The position numbers and the translations under genes were made by a program. Under the pieces are notes generated by a model. That model saw only the letters and a program-made list of their open reading frames with translations, made no database searches and had not been told where the DNA came from. From Acidimicrobiia bacterium (lineage in GTDB: Bacteria; Actinomycetota; Acidimicrobiia; Spongiisociales; UBA4744), in the NCBI GenBank assembly GCA_029863625.1, contig JAOTUY010000013.1:1-54522 (forward strand): 54,522 nucleotides of DNA. Reading direction: 5' to 3'. Below, one piece after another: positions 23,601 to 30,160 of this stretch (position 1 is its first letter; every line of letters starts with the position of its first letter).

Positions 23601-24815
23601 CATATCTACGCGCTGGATTTCGGCACCGGGACCCTCGCTCCCCTCGAGGAATTGCCGCAGGTGGGGAGCGTGATCAGTTCCGCTGATCGTGAGCGACAGG
23701 TTCGGTTGCTCCGGTACCTGCAGGAAGAAGTCGCGGTCCGTCGGGCAGCCGGTCCTGGTGATCGCCCAGCCGTGCTCTTCCTCCTCGACAATTACGGGGG
23801 GTTCGCGGCCGCGTTTGATCAACCGGCAGATCTCGGGTATCGCGATTCGTTGCGGCGAATCGTTGCCGATGGCCCTGGGGTCGGAGTGTTCGTCGTCATG
23901 AGCGCCGATCAGGCTGCTGCAGTTCCGACCAACCTTGCAGCCCTGATTCCTGAGAAGCTCGTCTTTCGGATGGCCGACCTCTTCGACTACCCCGCGCTCG
24001 GTCTATCCAACCGGGAGCTCCCGGATCTGCCAGACGGGCGAGCCATTCAAATCGGTAGCGGTCTGTTGATACAGATTGCGGAGGTCTCCAAGGCGGATAT
24101 CGGCCGGATTGCGGCCCGGTCGGTCTGCGGCGGAGCGACGCCGTTGAGGATCGGGGTGCTCCCACGGCAGTCGGACGTGGCCGACGTGGTCGACGGCGCT
24201 TCGATACAAGACCGCGAGTGGTTCCTCCCCATCGGCATTGGGGACCATCGGCTCGAACCCATCGGTTGGCGTCTCGGGGAAAGCGATCACGCTCTGGTCG
24301 CCGGGCCGGCGCGGTCGGGCAAGAGCACTGCGCTGCTGGCTATCTCCGGGATTGTCGGCAATCATCGACCCGACGTGGTCATCACCGCAGTGGCGCCACG
24401 CCGTTCCCCGTTGTGGGAGGCCAGGGAGCTGGGCACGCTGGTCACTGATCCGGACGAATTGGAGCGCGCGATGCAAAGGATCCTCGACGATGCGTCGCCT
24501 CATCTGGTCCTCGTCGATGACGCCGACGACTTGAGCGACGCGAGCGGTGCGCTGCTGCGACTGATTCGTCGGCGACGCCCCAACGTTCGAGTGATTGGAG
24601 CGGGTCGAGCCGATGTGCTGCGATCCATGTACGGACACTGGACTCAGGAGTTGAGGCGAAGCCGCCACGGCATCGCGCTTCGCCCGCAAACCGACGTAGA
24701 TGGTGAGTTGTGGCATACGGCTCTTCCCCGGCACGGGCCATCAGTTCGTATACCGGGCCGCGGCTACCTGATCACCGACGGCGCGGTCGAACTCGTACAA
24801 GTGGCGCAGCCGTAG
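20670..24815 (+). CDS. EssC/EccC-like FtsK-SpoIIIE ATPase with ubiquitin-like and FHA-like N-terminus
   Basis: This is a 1381-residue motor of a type VII-like secretion system. I chose GTG 20670, 5 nt after AGGAG; the longer frame overlaps the WXG gene. Residues 1-70 resemble the ubiquitin-like YukD/EsaB fold. About 77-175 is FHA-like (RIGSDPICEICLP, ending FRVGSTVWEFG). About 222-260 is a membrane hairpin. Three FtsK/SpoIIIE domains follow. The first has Walker A GTTGSGKS (Gly630-Ser637) and Walker B VVVIDE (Asp736, Glu737). The second has a degenerate Walker A (GTAGSGPA, Lys replaced by Pro957). The third has GPARSGKS (Gly1212-Ser1219) and LVLVDDADD. This resembles Firmicutes EssC with YukD fused on. 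No EccB, EccD, EccE or mycosin gene is nearby. Confidence 0.9.
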   Translation: MHLVWRSVDGDRDLEVVLPPGATMGDLLANLTGPSDASGAYVDGVAMPANQPLSATGLCDGSVISLEASEFFSSTPWVAEVRVLGGLQAGGRWLLEAGEYRIGSDPICEICLPAPGVPPHHGVIGVDATGEGFFEGVDSSPVSASGAAPLSRTKLVAGALFRVGSTVWEFGPVRELAGGVVAKPDAGVFNRPPRTQQSPDPFEIELPERPAAPSPQRRPGWATLLVPLMMGGLFAILFSPMMAALAVLAPMMMLANWYEDRRRVLKARSEGAAEFATALQRFGRDLQAAGAAQIRLLKTTLTEAPDLVWRALATSPRLWERRPGHSDFMQVSLGIATVPWEPRLTGRIDDEEVAAVLARYAHLEDAPIGIDLTAGAILGMAGLRTHTLALARWVVTQVSVHQGPADARVGIITDHPQDWDWAKWLPHTATDPTSGRRLLAATPHDIDEVLAHLVGGGSPDGAPMPLTVLMVDAETLDPLPLSRLRAVQAGSGAPVAGVVIAPSSEKLPGLCNMVVEIPDSGEAATCRFPAEGRAVNDLLPIGLPTEIALGCSRALARLKDPEMVEEAADLPDLVALATLMGPEPFSVQAVLDRWDSAGPVPRPIGPVGMTDRGPLMIDLVADGPHGLIAGTTGSGKSELLRSLILSLAASVGPDHLNFSLIDYKGGSAFDACARLPHVVGVVTDLDAHLGRRALICLDAELRYRETRLREAGSVDLSEFLSTKPRDPLPRLVVVIDEFAAMASELPGFVPSLVDIAQRGRSLGVHLLLATQRPAGVIGESIRANTNLRVALRVHDTADSLDVLDDHVAAVIPRGKAGRAYVRMGPGELIPFQAALVSLSNRPGEAGPVVVRPFAFGWETQDAADEEERSESGPTDLDRLVDAITSAAGQAGIVPPRSLWPPELPEHLPFPAIMDAPDGPDPWWVPLGLIDEPHRQRQSVWGWEGSNLLVYGTAGSGPAAALLTLGSSLAAKFEPDRLHIYALDFGTGTLAPLEELPQVGSVISSADRERQVRLLRYLQEEVAVRRAAGPGDRPAVLFLLDNYGGFAAAFDQPADLGYRDSLRRIVADGPGVGVFVVMSADQAAAVPTNLAALIPEKLVFRMADLFDYPALGLSNRELPDLPDGRAIQIGSGLLIQIAEVSKADIGRIAARSVCGGATPLRIGVLPRQSDVADVVDGASIQDREWFLPIGIGDHRLEPIGWRLGESDHALVAGPARSGKSTALLAISGIVGNHRPDVVITAVAPRRSPLWEARELGTLVTDPDELERAMQRILDDASPHLVLVDDADDLSDASGALLRLIRRRRPNVRVIGAGRADVLRSMYGHWTQELRRSRHGIALRPQTDVDGELWHTALPRHGPSVRIPGRGYLITDGAVELVQVAQP

Positions 24816-24821
24816 GAGTTG

Positions 24822-24903
24822 CCAGTTTCCAGTTCCCAGTTTCCAGCCAGGTTCTTGGGCGGGGTACTGGATACTGGGTACTGGGTACTGGGTACTGGGT
24901 ACT
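24822..24903. repeat. Inverted pair of 7-bp repeat arrays
   Basis: CCAGTTT-CCAGTTC-CCAGTTT-CCAG (24822-24846) is followed 18 bp later by TACTGGA and four copies of TACTGGG (24865-24899) plus TACTA. The second array is the reverse complement type of the first (CCAGT versus ACTGG), so the two can pair as arms of a hairpin. It fills the gap between the secretion ATPase and the DUF3107 gene. Confidence 0.9.
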
Positions 24904-24933
24904 ATTGCTCTCGTTGTCACACAAGGAGAGAAT

Positions 24934-25158
24934 GTGCGCGTGCGAATCGGAATCGGTGATACGTCCCGGGAGATCGAGCTGGACGTTGGCGATGCAGACG
25001 CCCTCATTGCCGAGATCGAGGATGCGTTCGACGGGGATACCGCCATTCTGTGGTTCACCGATGTAGGGGATCGGCGCATCGGCGTACCGGTGTCGCGCAT
25101 CGCCTACGTCGAATTGGAACCAGAGCAGCGGGTATCGGTCGGCTTCACGCCGTCGTGA
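24934..25158 (+). CDS. DUF3107 protein
   Basis: This is a 74-residue soluble protein of the actinobacterial DUF3107 family (VRIGIGDTSREIELDVG near the start, then LWFTDVGDRRIGVPVSRIAY). Its function is unknown. A clear AAGGAGAG precedes the GTG at 24934; an overlapping ATG at 24932 is in another frame. In other Actinobacteria such genes are scattered near regulators and DNA-metabolism genes. Here it converges on a WhiB gene 24 bp away. Confidence 0.85.
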   Translation: MRVRIGIGDTSREIELDVGDADALIAEIEDAFDGDTAILWFTDVGDRRIGVPVSRIAYVELEPEQRVSVGFTPS

Positions 25159-25182
25159 CGTCGGCTAGAGATTGGTCTCGGA

Positions 25183-25440
25183 TCAGACGGCGCGACGCCG
25201 GCGTTCGGCGAGCCACCGCTTGCGGAGACGTCGCCGCTCATCCTCAGCGTATCCGCCCCACACTCCGGCCTCTTGGTTGGACTCGAGGGCGTACTGGAGG
25301 CAGTCATCCTGAACCGAACACTGCGTACAAATCGCCTTAGCGGCCGAGATGTGATCGAGGGCAAGCCCGGTAGTACCGACGGGAAAAAACAAGGACGGTT
25401 CTGAGTCGCGACACGCGGACAACTGCCGCCATTCTGTCAT
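25183..25440 (-). CDS. WhiB-family iron-sulfur transcriptional regulator
   Basis: This is an 85-residue WhiB-like protein. Cluster-binding cysteines are Cys10, Cys38, Cys41 and Cys47 (C-x27-C-x2-C-x5-C), followed by the family turn GVWGG and a basic tail (RRRLRKRWLAERRRR) for DNA contact. These proteins carry a 4Fe-4S cluster sensitive to NO and oxygen and act with the main sigma factor. I used ATG 25440; GTG 25449 would add three residues. A perfect CRP-type palindrome lies 35 bp upstream of the start. This parallels CRP control of whiB1 in Mycobacterium tuberculosis, so a WhiB1-like role is possible but not proven. Confidence 0.93.
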   Translation of the reverse strand: MTEWRQLSACRDSEPSLFFPVGTTGLALDHISAAKAICTQCSVQDDCLQYALESNQEAGVWGGYAEDERRRLRKRWLAERRRRAV

Positions 25441-25474
25441 GGTTAGCACGAAAGACCCCTACAAAAGGTGAAGA

Positions 25475-25492
25475 TTGTGATTTGCTTCACAA
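25475..25492. promoter_or_regulatory. CRP-type operator upstream of whiB
   Basis: TTGTGA-TTTGCT-TCACAA is a perfect 6+6 palindrome matching the CRP/GlxR consensus TGTGA-N6-TCACA. It is in the 101-bp divergent region between the whiB gene and the glycerophosphodiesterase gene, and could act on either. The same motif with a different centre occurs upstream of the atp operon (38848-38865). Confidence 0.8.
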
Positions 25493-25541
25493 ACGTTAAT
25501 GGCCGCGAGGGCGGTAGGCAAGGGTTATTTTCTTGACGGAT

Positions 25542-26267
25542 ATGAACACGATAAATGTTTCATCGACGATGATCGCCGGACACCGTGGCCTGCCCCTCGC
25601 CTTCCCGGATAACACCAAGGAGGGCATCCTGGCCGCCGTCACCGTTTGTGACATGGTCGAATTCGACGTGCGCCGGACGCGGGATGGGGTTGCCGTGCTC
25701 TCCCATGACGCGCACGTCGGCGGGCGCGCCATCATCGAAACGGACTGGGCCGTATTGGCAGAGGTGGACGTCGGTGGTGGGCTCCATCCCGCCCGGCTCG
25801 ATGATGTGCTGCAAGCGGCCGGCGAGTTCCCATTCAACTTCGAGATCAAGAATTCTCCCGCGGACCCGGACTTCGACGAGACGTTTGTGTTTGCTCTCCA
25901 AGCAGCCGGTCGAGCTTCAGCCCGTGACGTGGTGACGAGCTTCCACTGGCCGACCGTCGACGCCGTGCGTGGCGAGTTTCCGACCTTGTCAACCGGGCTA
26001 TTAGTTGATCCGGGTGGATCGCTCGAAGAGGCCGCCGCCTGGGCAACAACCGCTGGTCATCAGGTGATTGCCCCGCACTGGTCATTGCTGGGTGATCAAC
26101 CGGCCGCCCGGACCACGGCCCTGGCCAAGGCAGGACTGCGGGTCTTCGTATGGACTGTGAATGATGATTACATTGCCCGACGCCTGGCAGCAGGCGGGGC
26201 GGCCGCGATCATCACTGATGATCCGATCAGGATGGGTGCGGCGCTACGGGGGGAGGAAACACGATGA
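25542..26267 (+). CDS. Glycerophosphodiester phosphodiesterase family protein
   Basis: This is a 241-residue TIM-barrel enzyme lacking a signal peptide. The GDPD motifs are MIAGHRG with the first catalytic His, PDNTKEGI in the substrate loop, VEFDVRRTRDGVAVLSHD with metal-binding Glu/Asp and the second His, and NFEIK. Late motifs include VFVWTVND and IITDDP. It hydrolyses glycerophosphodiesters to glycerol 3-phosphate and an alcohol. I chose ATG 25542, as the TTG at 25533 has no better ribosome site. Its end overlaps the start of YqeY by four bases. Confidence 0.9.
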   Translation: MNTINVSSTMIAGHRGLPLAFPDNTKEGILAAVTVCDMVEFDVRRTRDGVAVLSHDAHVGGRAIIETDWAVLAEVDVGGGLHPARLDDVLQAAGEFPFNFEIKNSPADPDFDETFVFALQAAGRASARDVVTSFHWPTVDAVRGEFPTLSTGLLVDPGGSLEEAAAWATTAGHQVIAPHWSLLGDQPAARTTALAKAGLRVFVWTVNDDYIARRLAAGGAAAIITDDPIRMGAALRGEETR

Positions 26268-26725
26268 GCATCAAGGATGAGCTGGTTGCGGAACTGCATG
26301 ACGCCATGCGGTCGGGTGACCGCCGTCGCCGAGAGGTGGTTCGCGAGATCGAAACCCAGGTGTCCCGGAAGCGGGCCGAGGCCGGCTTCGTTGGACAGGT
26401 CGACGATGATCTATACGTCGAGATCATGGGCAATTTCGCCAAGAAGATGGATAAGGCAGCAAATGAGTACGAGGGCCTCGGTGAGCGCGGGGCCGACATG
26501 GCAGCCAAGCTACGGTGGGAGGTGGACTACTTGGCCCGGTGGCTGCCGACCAAGCTTTCCGAGGTGGAGACCCGCAAGGTGGTGCGGGAAGCCATCGCCG
26601 AGTTGGAAGCCGACGACCCGAAGATGGCGGGATTCGTGGTCGGTCACTTGATGAAGTCCATGGGCAAGGACCTCGACGGCGGCCTCGTCAACCGGGTCGT
26701 TCGCGAAGAACTCGAAAGCGGGTGA
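26264..26725 (+). CDS. GatB/YqeY domain protein
   Basis: This is a 153-residue helical protein of the YqeY family (MSIKDELVAELHDAMRSGD, then LARWLPTKLSE and the tail MKSMGKDLDGGLVNRVV). YqeY shares the C-terminal tRNA-binding region of the GatB amidotransferase subunit. Its own role is unclear. It overlaps the genes on both sides (ATGA at its start, GTGA at its end), so it is the middle gene of a coupled glycerophosphodiesterase-yqeY-ligase operon. Confidence 0.9.
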   Translation: MSIKDELVAELHDAMRSGDRRRREVVREIETQVSRKRAEAGFVGQVDDDLYVEIMGNFAKKMDKAANEYEGLGERGADMAAKLRWEVDYLARWLPTKLSEVETRKVVREAIAELEADDPKMAGFVVGHLMKSMGKDLDGGLVNRVVREELESG

Positions 26726-27675
26726 CGAGCCCCCGCTACGAGCCGATGTTGGCCACTCCGTGGTCTACGCCTTTCTCCGATCCGGGATGGCTGTTTGAAG
26801 TGAAATGGGACGGGGTACGGGCGATACTCCATTGGGACGGTATCTCTGTCACCGTGCGGTCCCGGCATGGTCGTGACATGACGGCCGGCTACCCCGAATT
26901 GAGCGGGTTTTCCCGCCGTGGTGCATGTGTTCTCGATGGGGAGATCGTCGCTTTCGATGAAGTGGGCCGGCCTTCCTTCCCGGCTCTCCAGAAGCGAATG
27001 AATATCGCCGGAGGGATGCGGGCTGTTGACGCCGCGCAGACCAATCCGGTCTCATATGTCGTATTCGATCTCCTCTTTGATACCGAAGACATCACCCGTC
27101 GACCGATCGAAGAGCGATTGGAACGTCTCAACGCCATCGAACTGCCTGCTCCGCTGGTGAGCTCCGAGGTGATTGAGACAGAGGGCGAGGCCCTGTACGC
27201 AGCCGTGGCCGAGAGAGGACTCGAAGGTATTGTGGCCAAACGGCGCGGCTCGAGGTACCGGCCTGGTGTACGGTCGCCGGACTGGCGCAAGGTTCCCCAT
27301 CTTCGGATGGTCCGGGCGGTGGTGGGGGGATTCACGGTGGGTGAAGGCGGCCGGAGCAGAACCTTTGGATCGCTCGTGCTCGGCCTCTGGGAAGGTAAAC
27401 ACCTACTGTGGATCGGGTCGGTCGGGACTGGTTTTGACGACGCAGCCCTGGTCGCTATTCGCGCGGCGCTGGATGAGATGACCGTTGGGGATAGCCCTTT
27501 TCGGTCCTACTCCGATCTCCCTGCTGGTACAACATGGGTGGATCCTCAACTCGTGGCCAGGGTCGAGTTCAAGCAGTGGACGAAGGCCGGTCGTTTGCGC
27601 GCCCCATCGTTCAAAGGGTTCACGTCAGATCCGGCCGAAGCGATCACCTGGGAGGCAGAAGGACCCGGGCAATAG
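26722..27675 (+). CDS. ATP-dependent DNA ligase (LigC/LigD ligase-domain type)
   Basis: This is a 317-residue stand-alone ligase. Motif I is EVKWDGVRA with adenylated Lys28. Motif III is VLDGEIVAFD, motif IV is GLEGIVAKR, motif V includes DWRKVPHL, and an OB-fold follows (FGSLVLGLWEGKHLLWIGSV). I chose GTG 26722, overlapping the yqeY stop; the longer frame is antisense to normal yqeY codon use. The size and sequence fit the ligase modules used in bacterial non-homologous end joining. The convergent ku gene starts only 54 bp beyond its stop, supporting this role. No polymerase or nuclease domain is attached, unlike full LigD. Confidence 0.92.
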   Translation: MTSPRYEPMLATPWSTPFSDPGWLFEVKWDGVRAILHWDGISVTVRSRHGRDMTAGYPELSGFSRRGACVLDGEIVAFDEVGRPSFPALQKRMNIAGGMRAVDAAQTNPVSYVVFDLLFDTEDITRRPIEERLERLNAIELPAPLVSSEVIETEGEALYAAVAERGLEGIVAKRRGSRYRPGVRSPDWRKVPHLRMVRAVVGGFTVGEGGRSRTFGSLVLGLWEGKHLLWIGSVGTGFDDAALVAIRAALDEMTVGDSPFRSYSDLPAGTTWVDPQLVARVEFKQWTKAGRLRAPSFKGFTSDPAEAITWEAEGPGQ

Positions 27676-27698
27676 TCGTCAATCGCTGAGAATCGACA

Positions 27699-27726
27699 AC
27701 TGACGACTGAGAACTGAATGCTGAAT
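27699..27726. repeat. 7-bp repeat array downstream of ligase and ku
   Basis: ACTGACG-ACTGAGA-ACTGAAT-GCTGAAT is four heptamers in register. They lie between the convergent ligase and ku genes. The array at 28529-28556 on the other side of ku has the reverse-complement core. Confidence 0.8.
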
Positions 27727-27728
27727 CC

Positions 27729-28517
27729 TCAGCTGGCTGCTTTTCGTTCTTTGGTTGCCTCGACGCTCGCTTTGAGTGCCTCGAGGAGGTCGACAACTTT
27801 GGTCGGCTCGGGCGTCTCCGGGCTGACGATCTCTTCACCCTCGATCTTCCTACGAGCGAGTTCTTCGATGGCTCCCCGAGATGGGTCCTGATAAGCCTCG
27901 GTATCGAATGGCGAGGTGAGGTTGTCGATGATCGTCTCGGCCATCTTCAATTCCTCGTCTCGCACTTCGATTTCGGTCTCGAGTTCTTCAAAGGAAGGAG
28001 CCCGGATCTCGTCCGGCCAGAACATCGTTTCCAGGATGAGCACGTTCTCGTCGGCCCGCAGGGTGGCGAGGTATTCTTTCTCGCGTAGGGCGAATTTGGC
28101 GATCCCCACCCGGTCCTTTGCTTTGAGCGCCTGTAGCAGGATTCGATAGGCCTTCACGCCGGTCTGCTCGGGCACCAGGTAGTAGGACGAACGATAGAAG
28201 ATCGGATCAATCTCCTGTGTCTCGACGAACTGAACGACATCGACGATTCTGGAGCCGCCCCGGGAAGTGGCCGCTTCGAGCTCTTCATCGGTGAAGACCA
28301 CGTACCGGCCCTTCTCCACCTCGTACCCGCGGACGATGTCGTCCCAGCTGACTTCTTGGCCATCGGCCTCCGCTACCCGCTTGTATTTGATAGCGCTGCT
28401 GTCTTCCGAGCGCAGCATCTTGAACTTCGGCGTCTTGTTTTCCGTTGCGGTGAATAGCGCAACCGGAATCGAAACCAGCCCGAAGCTGATGGCACCCTTC
28501 CAGATCGATCTAGCCAT
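27729..28517 (-). CDS. ku: Ku protein (non-homologous end joining)
   Basis: Bacterial Ku is a homodimeric ring that binds double-strand ends and recruits the ligase. This 262-residue protein begins with the family signature ARSIWKGAISFGLVSIPVAL and has YKRVAEADGQEV, GYEVEKGRYVVFTDEEL, YYLVPEQTGVKAYRILLQAL and LETMFWPDEIR. The C-terminal tail is short and Lys/Glu-rich, as in minimal bacterial Ku. I chose ATG 28517. It faces the ATP-dependent ligase gene, giving a two-gene NHEJ module. Confidence 0.96.
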   Translation of the reverse strand: MARSIWKGAISFGLVSIPVALFTATENKTPKFKMLRSEDSSAIKYKRVAEADGQEVSWDDIVRGYEVEKGRYVVFTDEELEAATSRGGSRIVDVVQFVETQEIDPIFYRSSYYLVPEQTGVKAYRILLQALKAKDRVGIAKFALREKEYLATLRADENVLILETMFWPDEIRAPSFEELETEIEVRDEELKMAETIIDNLTSPFDTEAYQDPSRGAIEELARRKIEGEEIVSPETPEPTKVVDLLEALKASVEATKERKAAS

Positions 28518-28528
28518 GGGGAACAAGT

Positions 28529-28556
28529 TATCAGTAATCAGCAATCAGTGGTCAGA
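28529..28556. repeat. 7-bp repeat array upstream of ku
   Basis: TATCAGT-AATCAGC-AATCAGT-GGTCAGA is four heptamers immediately upstream of the ku start codon. The core TCAG-T is the reverse complement of the ACTGA core in the array at 27699-27726, so ku is bracketed by inverted heptamer arrays. Confidence 0.8.
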
Positions 28557-28572
28557 GAGTTTGGGCTTTGTT

Positions 28573-28638
28573 GGCGGGTACCGCCCCCCTCCGTCGAGCT
28601 TTGCTCGTCAGGGGGAGGGTGGGCGCACGGAGTGCGCC
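28573..28638. repeat. Cluster of short hairpins with 3-nt loops
   Basis: Three stem-loops lie side by side. They are GGCGG-GTA-CCGCC (28573-28585); CGAGC-TTT-GCTCG (28595-28607) flanked by CCCCCT/AGGGGG arms (28585-28590, 28610-28615); and GGCGCAC-GGA-GTGCGCC (28622-28638). They are downstream of the tRNA-Arg 3' end, so the last may end tRNA transcription, although no T run follows on the minus strand. Confidence 0.65.
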
Positions 28639-28642
28639 TTTG

Positions 28643-28714
28643 CGCCCTCGGCAGGATTCGAACCTGCGCACCCGGCTCCGGAGGCCGGTGCTCTATCCCC
28701 TGAGCTACGAGGGC
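28643..28714 (-). tRNA. tRNA-Arg (CCG)
   Basis: A 72-nt cloverleaf on the minus strand has acceptor GCCCTCG/CGAGGGC, D stem GCTC/GAGC, anticodon stem CCGGC/GCCGG around a CTCCGGA loop (anticodon CCG), and T arm GCAGG-TTCGAAT-CCTGC. The discriminator is G, with no encoded CCA. It is divergent from hom. I see no integrated element next to it. Confidence 0.94.
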
Positions 28715-28822
28715 GTGAGTAGTGCGACCTACACAGCACTTGGCCGGCGGAGTGTACCAAAGGCGGGGCCGGCTCTTTCTGCCGGTCCCGGCATTCGGCC
28801 GACCGGAGAGACTCATGGAACG

Positions 28823-28851
28823 TCGACTGGGACCCGTCCTGCCCTTACAAT
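28823..28851 (+). promoter_or_regulatory. Sigma70-type promoter of hom
   Basis: The -35 TCGACT (28823-28828) and the -10 TACAAT (28846-28851) are 17 bp apart. Transcription would begin near 28858, giving a leader of about 20 nt with GAAGGAACG before the ATG of hom. The gap of 162 bp to tRNA-Arg contains no other gene. Confidence 0.55.
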
Positions 28852-28876
28852 CGTCCGGCAGCGAAGAAGGAACGAG

Positions 28877-30160
28877 ATGAAAGTCGGCATAGGCATTCTC
28901 GGCGGGGGCACCGTTGGTGGGGCCCTTCTTCAGTACTTGATAAACGAACAGGCGGCCATTGTTGCCAAGACCGGCCTCGAGCTCGAGGTGCGGCGAGTAG
29001 CAGTTCGGTCCCTCTCCAAGACACGGGCATTCCCGATTCCGGTGGAGATCATCACCGATCGGCCGGAGCAGCTGATCGACGATCCATCCATCGATCTGGT
29101 GGTTGAGTTGATGGGAGGGCTGGAACCGGCCGGCGACCTGGTAATGCGAGCCCTTCAGGCAGGCAAGCCGGTGGTAACGGCCAACAAGGAACTGGTAGCG
29201 GCTCGCGGAGCGGAGCTGATCCAGCGCGCCGAAGAGAAAGGCGTATCGCTTCTTTTCGAGGCGGCCGTCGGGGGTGGCATACCGATTATTCGGCCACTCT
29301 CGGAGTCGCTGGCCGGGGAGCGAATCACCAGAGTGCTCGGCATCGTCAATGGCACCACGAATTACATCCTGACCCGCATGTCCGAAGACGACCTCGGGTT
29401 TGACGAAGCCGTCGAGGAGGCGCAGGCCCTCGGCTATGCCGAAGCGGATCCGACCGCCGACGTCTCCGGCGCCGACGCGGCCGCCAAGACCGCCATTCTT
29501 GCCAGCCTGGCTTTCGGAACCTGGGTCTCCGTCGATGCGGTCTACCGGGAGGGCATTGAATCGATTGAACCGATCGATCTTCGGTTTGCGGCCACGCTCG
29601 GCTACATACCGAAATTGCTGGCCATTGGCGTTGAGACACCAACCGGAGTCAGTGCCCGGGTCCATCCAGCCCTGGTGCCTCTCGATCATCCGCTGGCGTC
29701 GGTGCGCGGTGCCAACAACGCAGTGTTCATTGAAGGTCCGCAAGTGGGGCAACTGCTTTTCATGGGGCCCGGTGCCGGTGGTGGACCGACTGCAACCGCC
29801 GTGCTCGGCGACATCATCGATGCTGCCCGGGAACTTCTAGCGCACGCCCAGGTTGCTCCTCGGATCCGGTTTGCTCCCGGAAGGCTGCGGGACTTCGGGG
29901 AGATCGAAACGAAATGGTACGTCCGGCTGGAGGTGGCGGACGCCCCGGGTGTGCTGGCCCTGGTAGCGGGTACTTTCGGGGAATTCGGCGTGAGCATCAA
30001 GTCGGTATGGCAGGAGGGTCGGGGCGAGGACGCAACACTGCTCCTGATCACCCATGATGCCCTCGAAGCCAACCAGCGGGCCGCGGTGGCGGCACTGCGG
30101 TCTCTCGACGTGGTGACGGAAGTCGCGGCCACGATCCGGGTCCAGAGCGATGAGCCGTGA
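28877..30160 (+). CDS. hom: Homoserine dehydrogenase
   Basis: This enzyme reduces aspartate semialdehyde to homoserine with NAD(P)H in threonine and methionine synthesis. The 427-residue protein has an N-terminal Rossmann domain (GILGGGTVGGALLQYL), the central catalytic region (VVTANKELVA, AAVGGGIPIIRPL, VNGTTNYILTRM, ADPTADVSGADAAAK), and a C-terminal ACT domain (RLEVADAPGVLALVAGTFGE) for feedback control by threonine. I chose ATG 28877 after GAAGGAACG; the much longer upstream frame crosses the tRNA-Arg gene and cannot be coding. Its end overlaps thrC. Confidence 0.96.
   Translation: MKVGIGILGGGTVGGALLQYLINEQAAIVAKTGLELEVRRVAVRSLSKTRAFPIPVEIITDRPEQLIDDPSIDLVVELMGGLEPAGDLVMRALQAGKPVVTANKELVAARGAELIQRAEEKGVSLLFEAAVGGGIPIIRPLSESLAGERITRVLGIVNGTTNYILTRMSEDDLGFDEAVEEAQALGYAEADPTADVSGADAAAKTAILASLAFGTWVSVDAVYREGIESIEPIDLRFAATLGYIPKLLAIGVETPTGVSARVHPALVPLDHPLASVRGANNAVFIEGPQVGQLLFMGPGAGGGPTATAVLGDIIDAARELLAHAQVAPRIRFAPGRLRDFGEIETKWYVRLEVADAPGVLALVAGTFGEFGVSIKSVWQEGRGEDATLLLITHDALEANQRAAVAALRSLDVVTEVAATIRVQSDEP

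Noticed and set aside
22524..23822. 432-residue minus-strand frame inside the secretion ATPase gene
   Set aside because: Antisense shadow of an FtsK/SpoIIIE gene with intact motifs on the plus strand.
24822..24903. CRISPR-like array
   Set aside because: Units are 7 bp, contiguous, with no spacers and no cas genes.
28568..28876. 103-residue N-terminal extension of homoserine dehydrogenase
   Set aside because: It crosses the tRNA-Arg gene antisense; the Rossmann motif starts right after ATG 28877.
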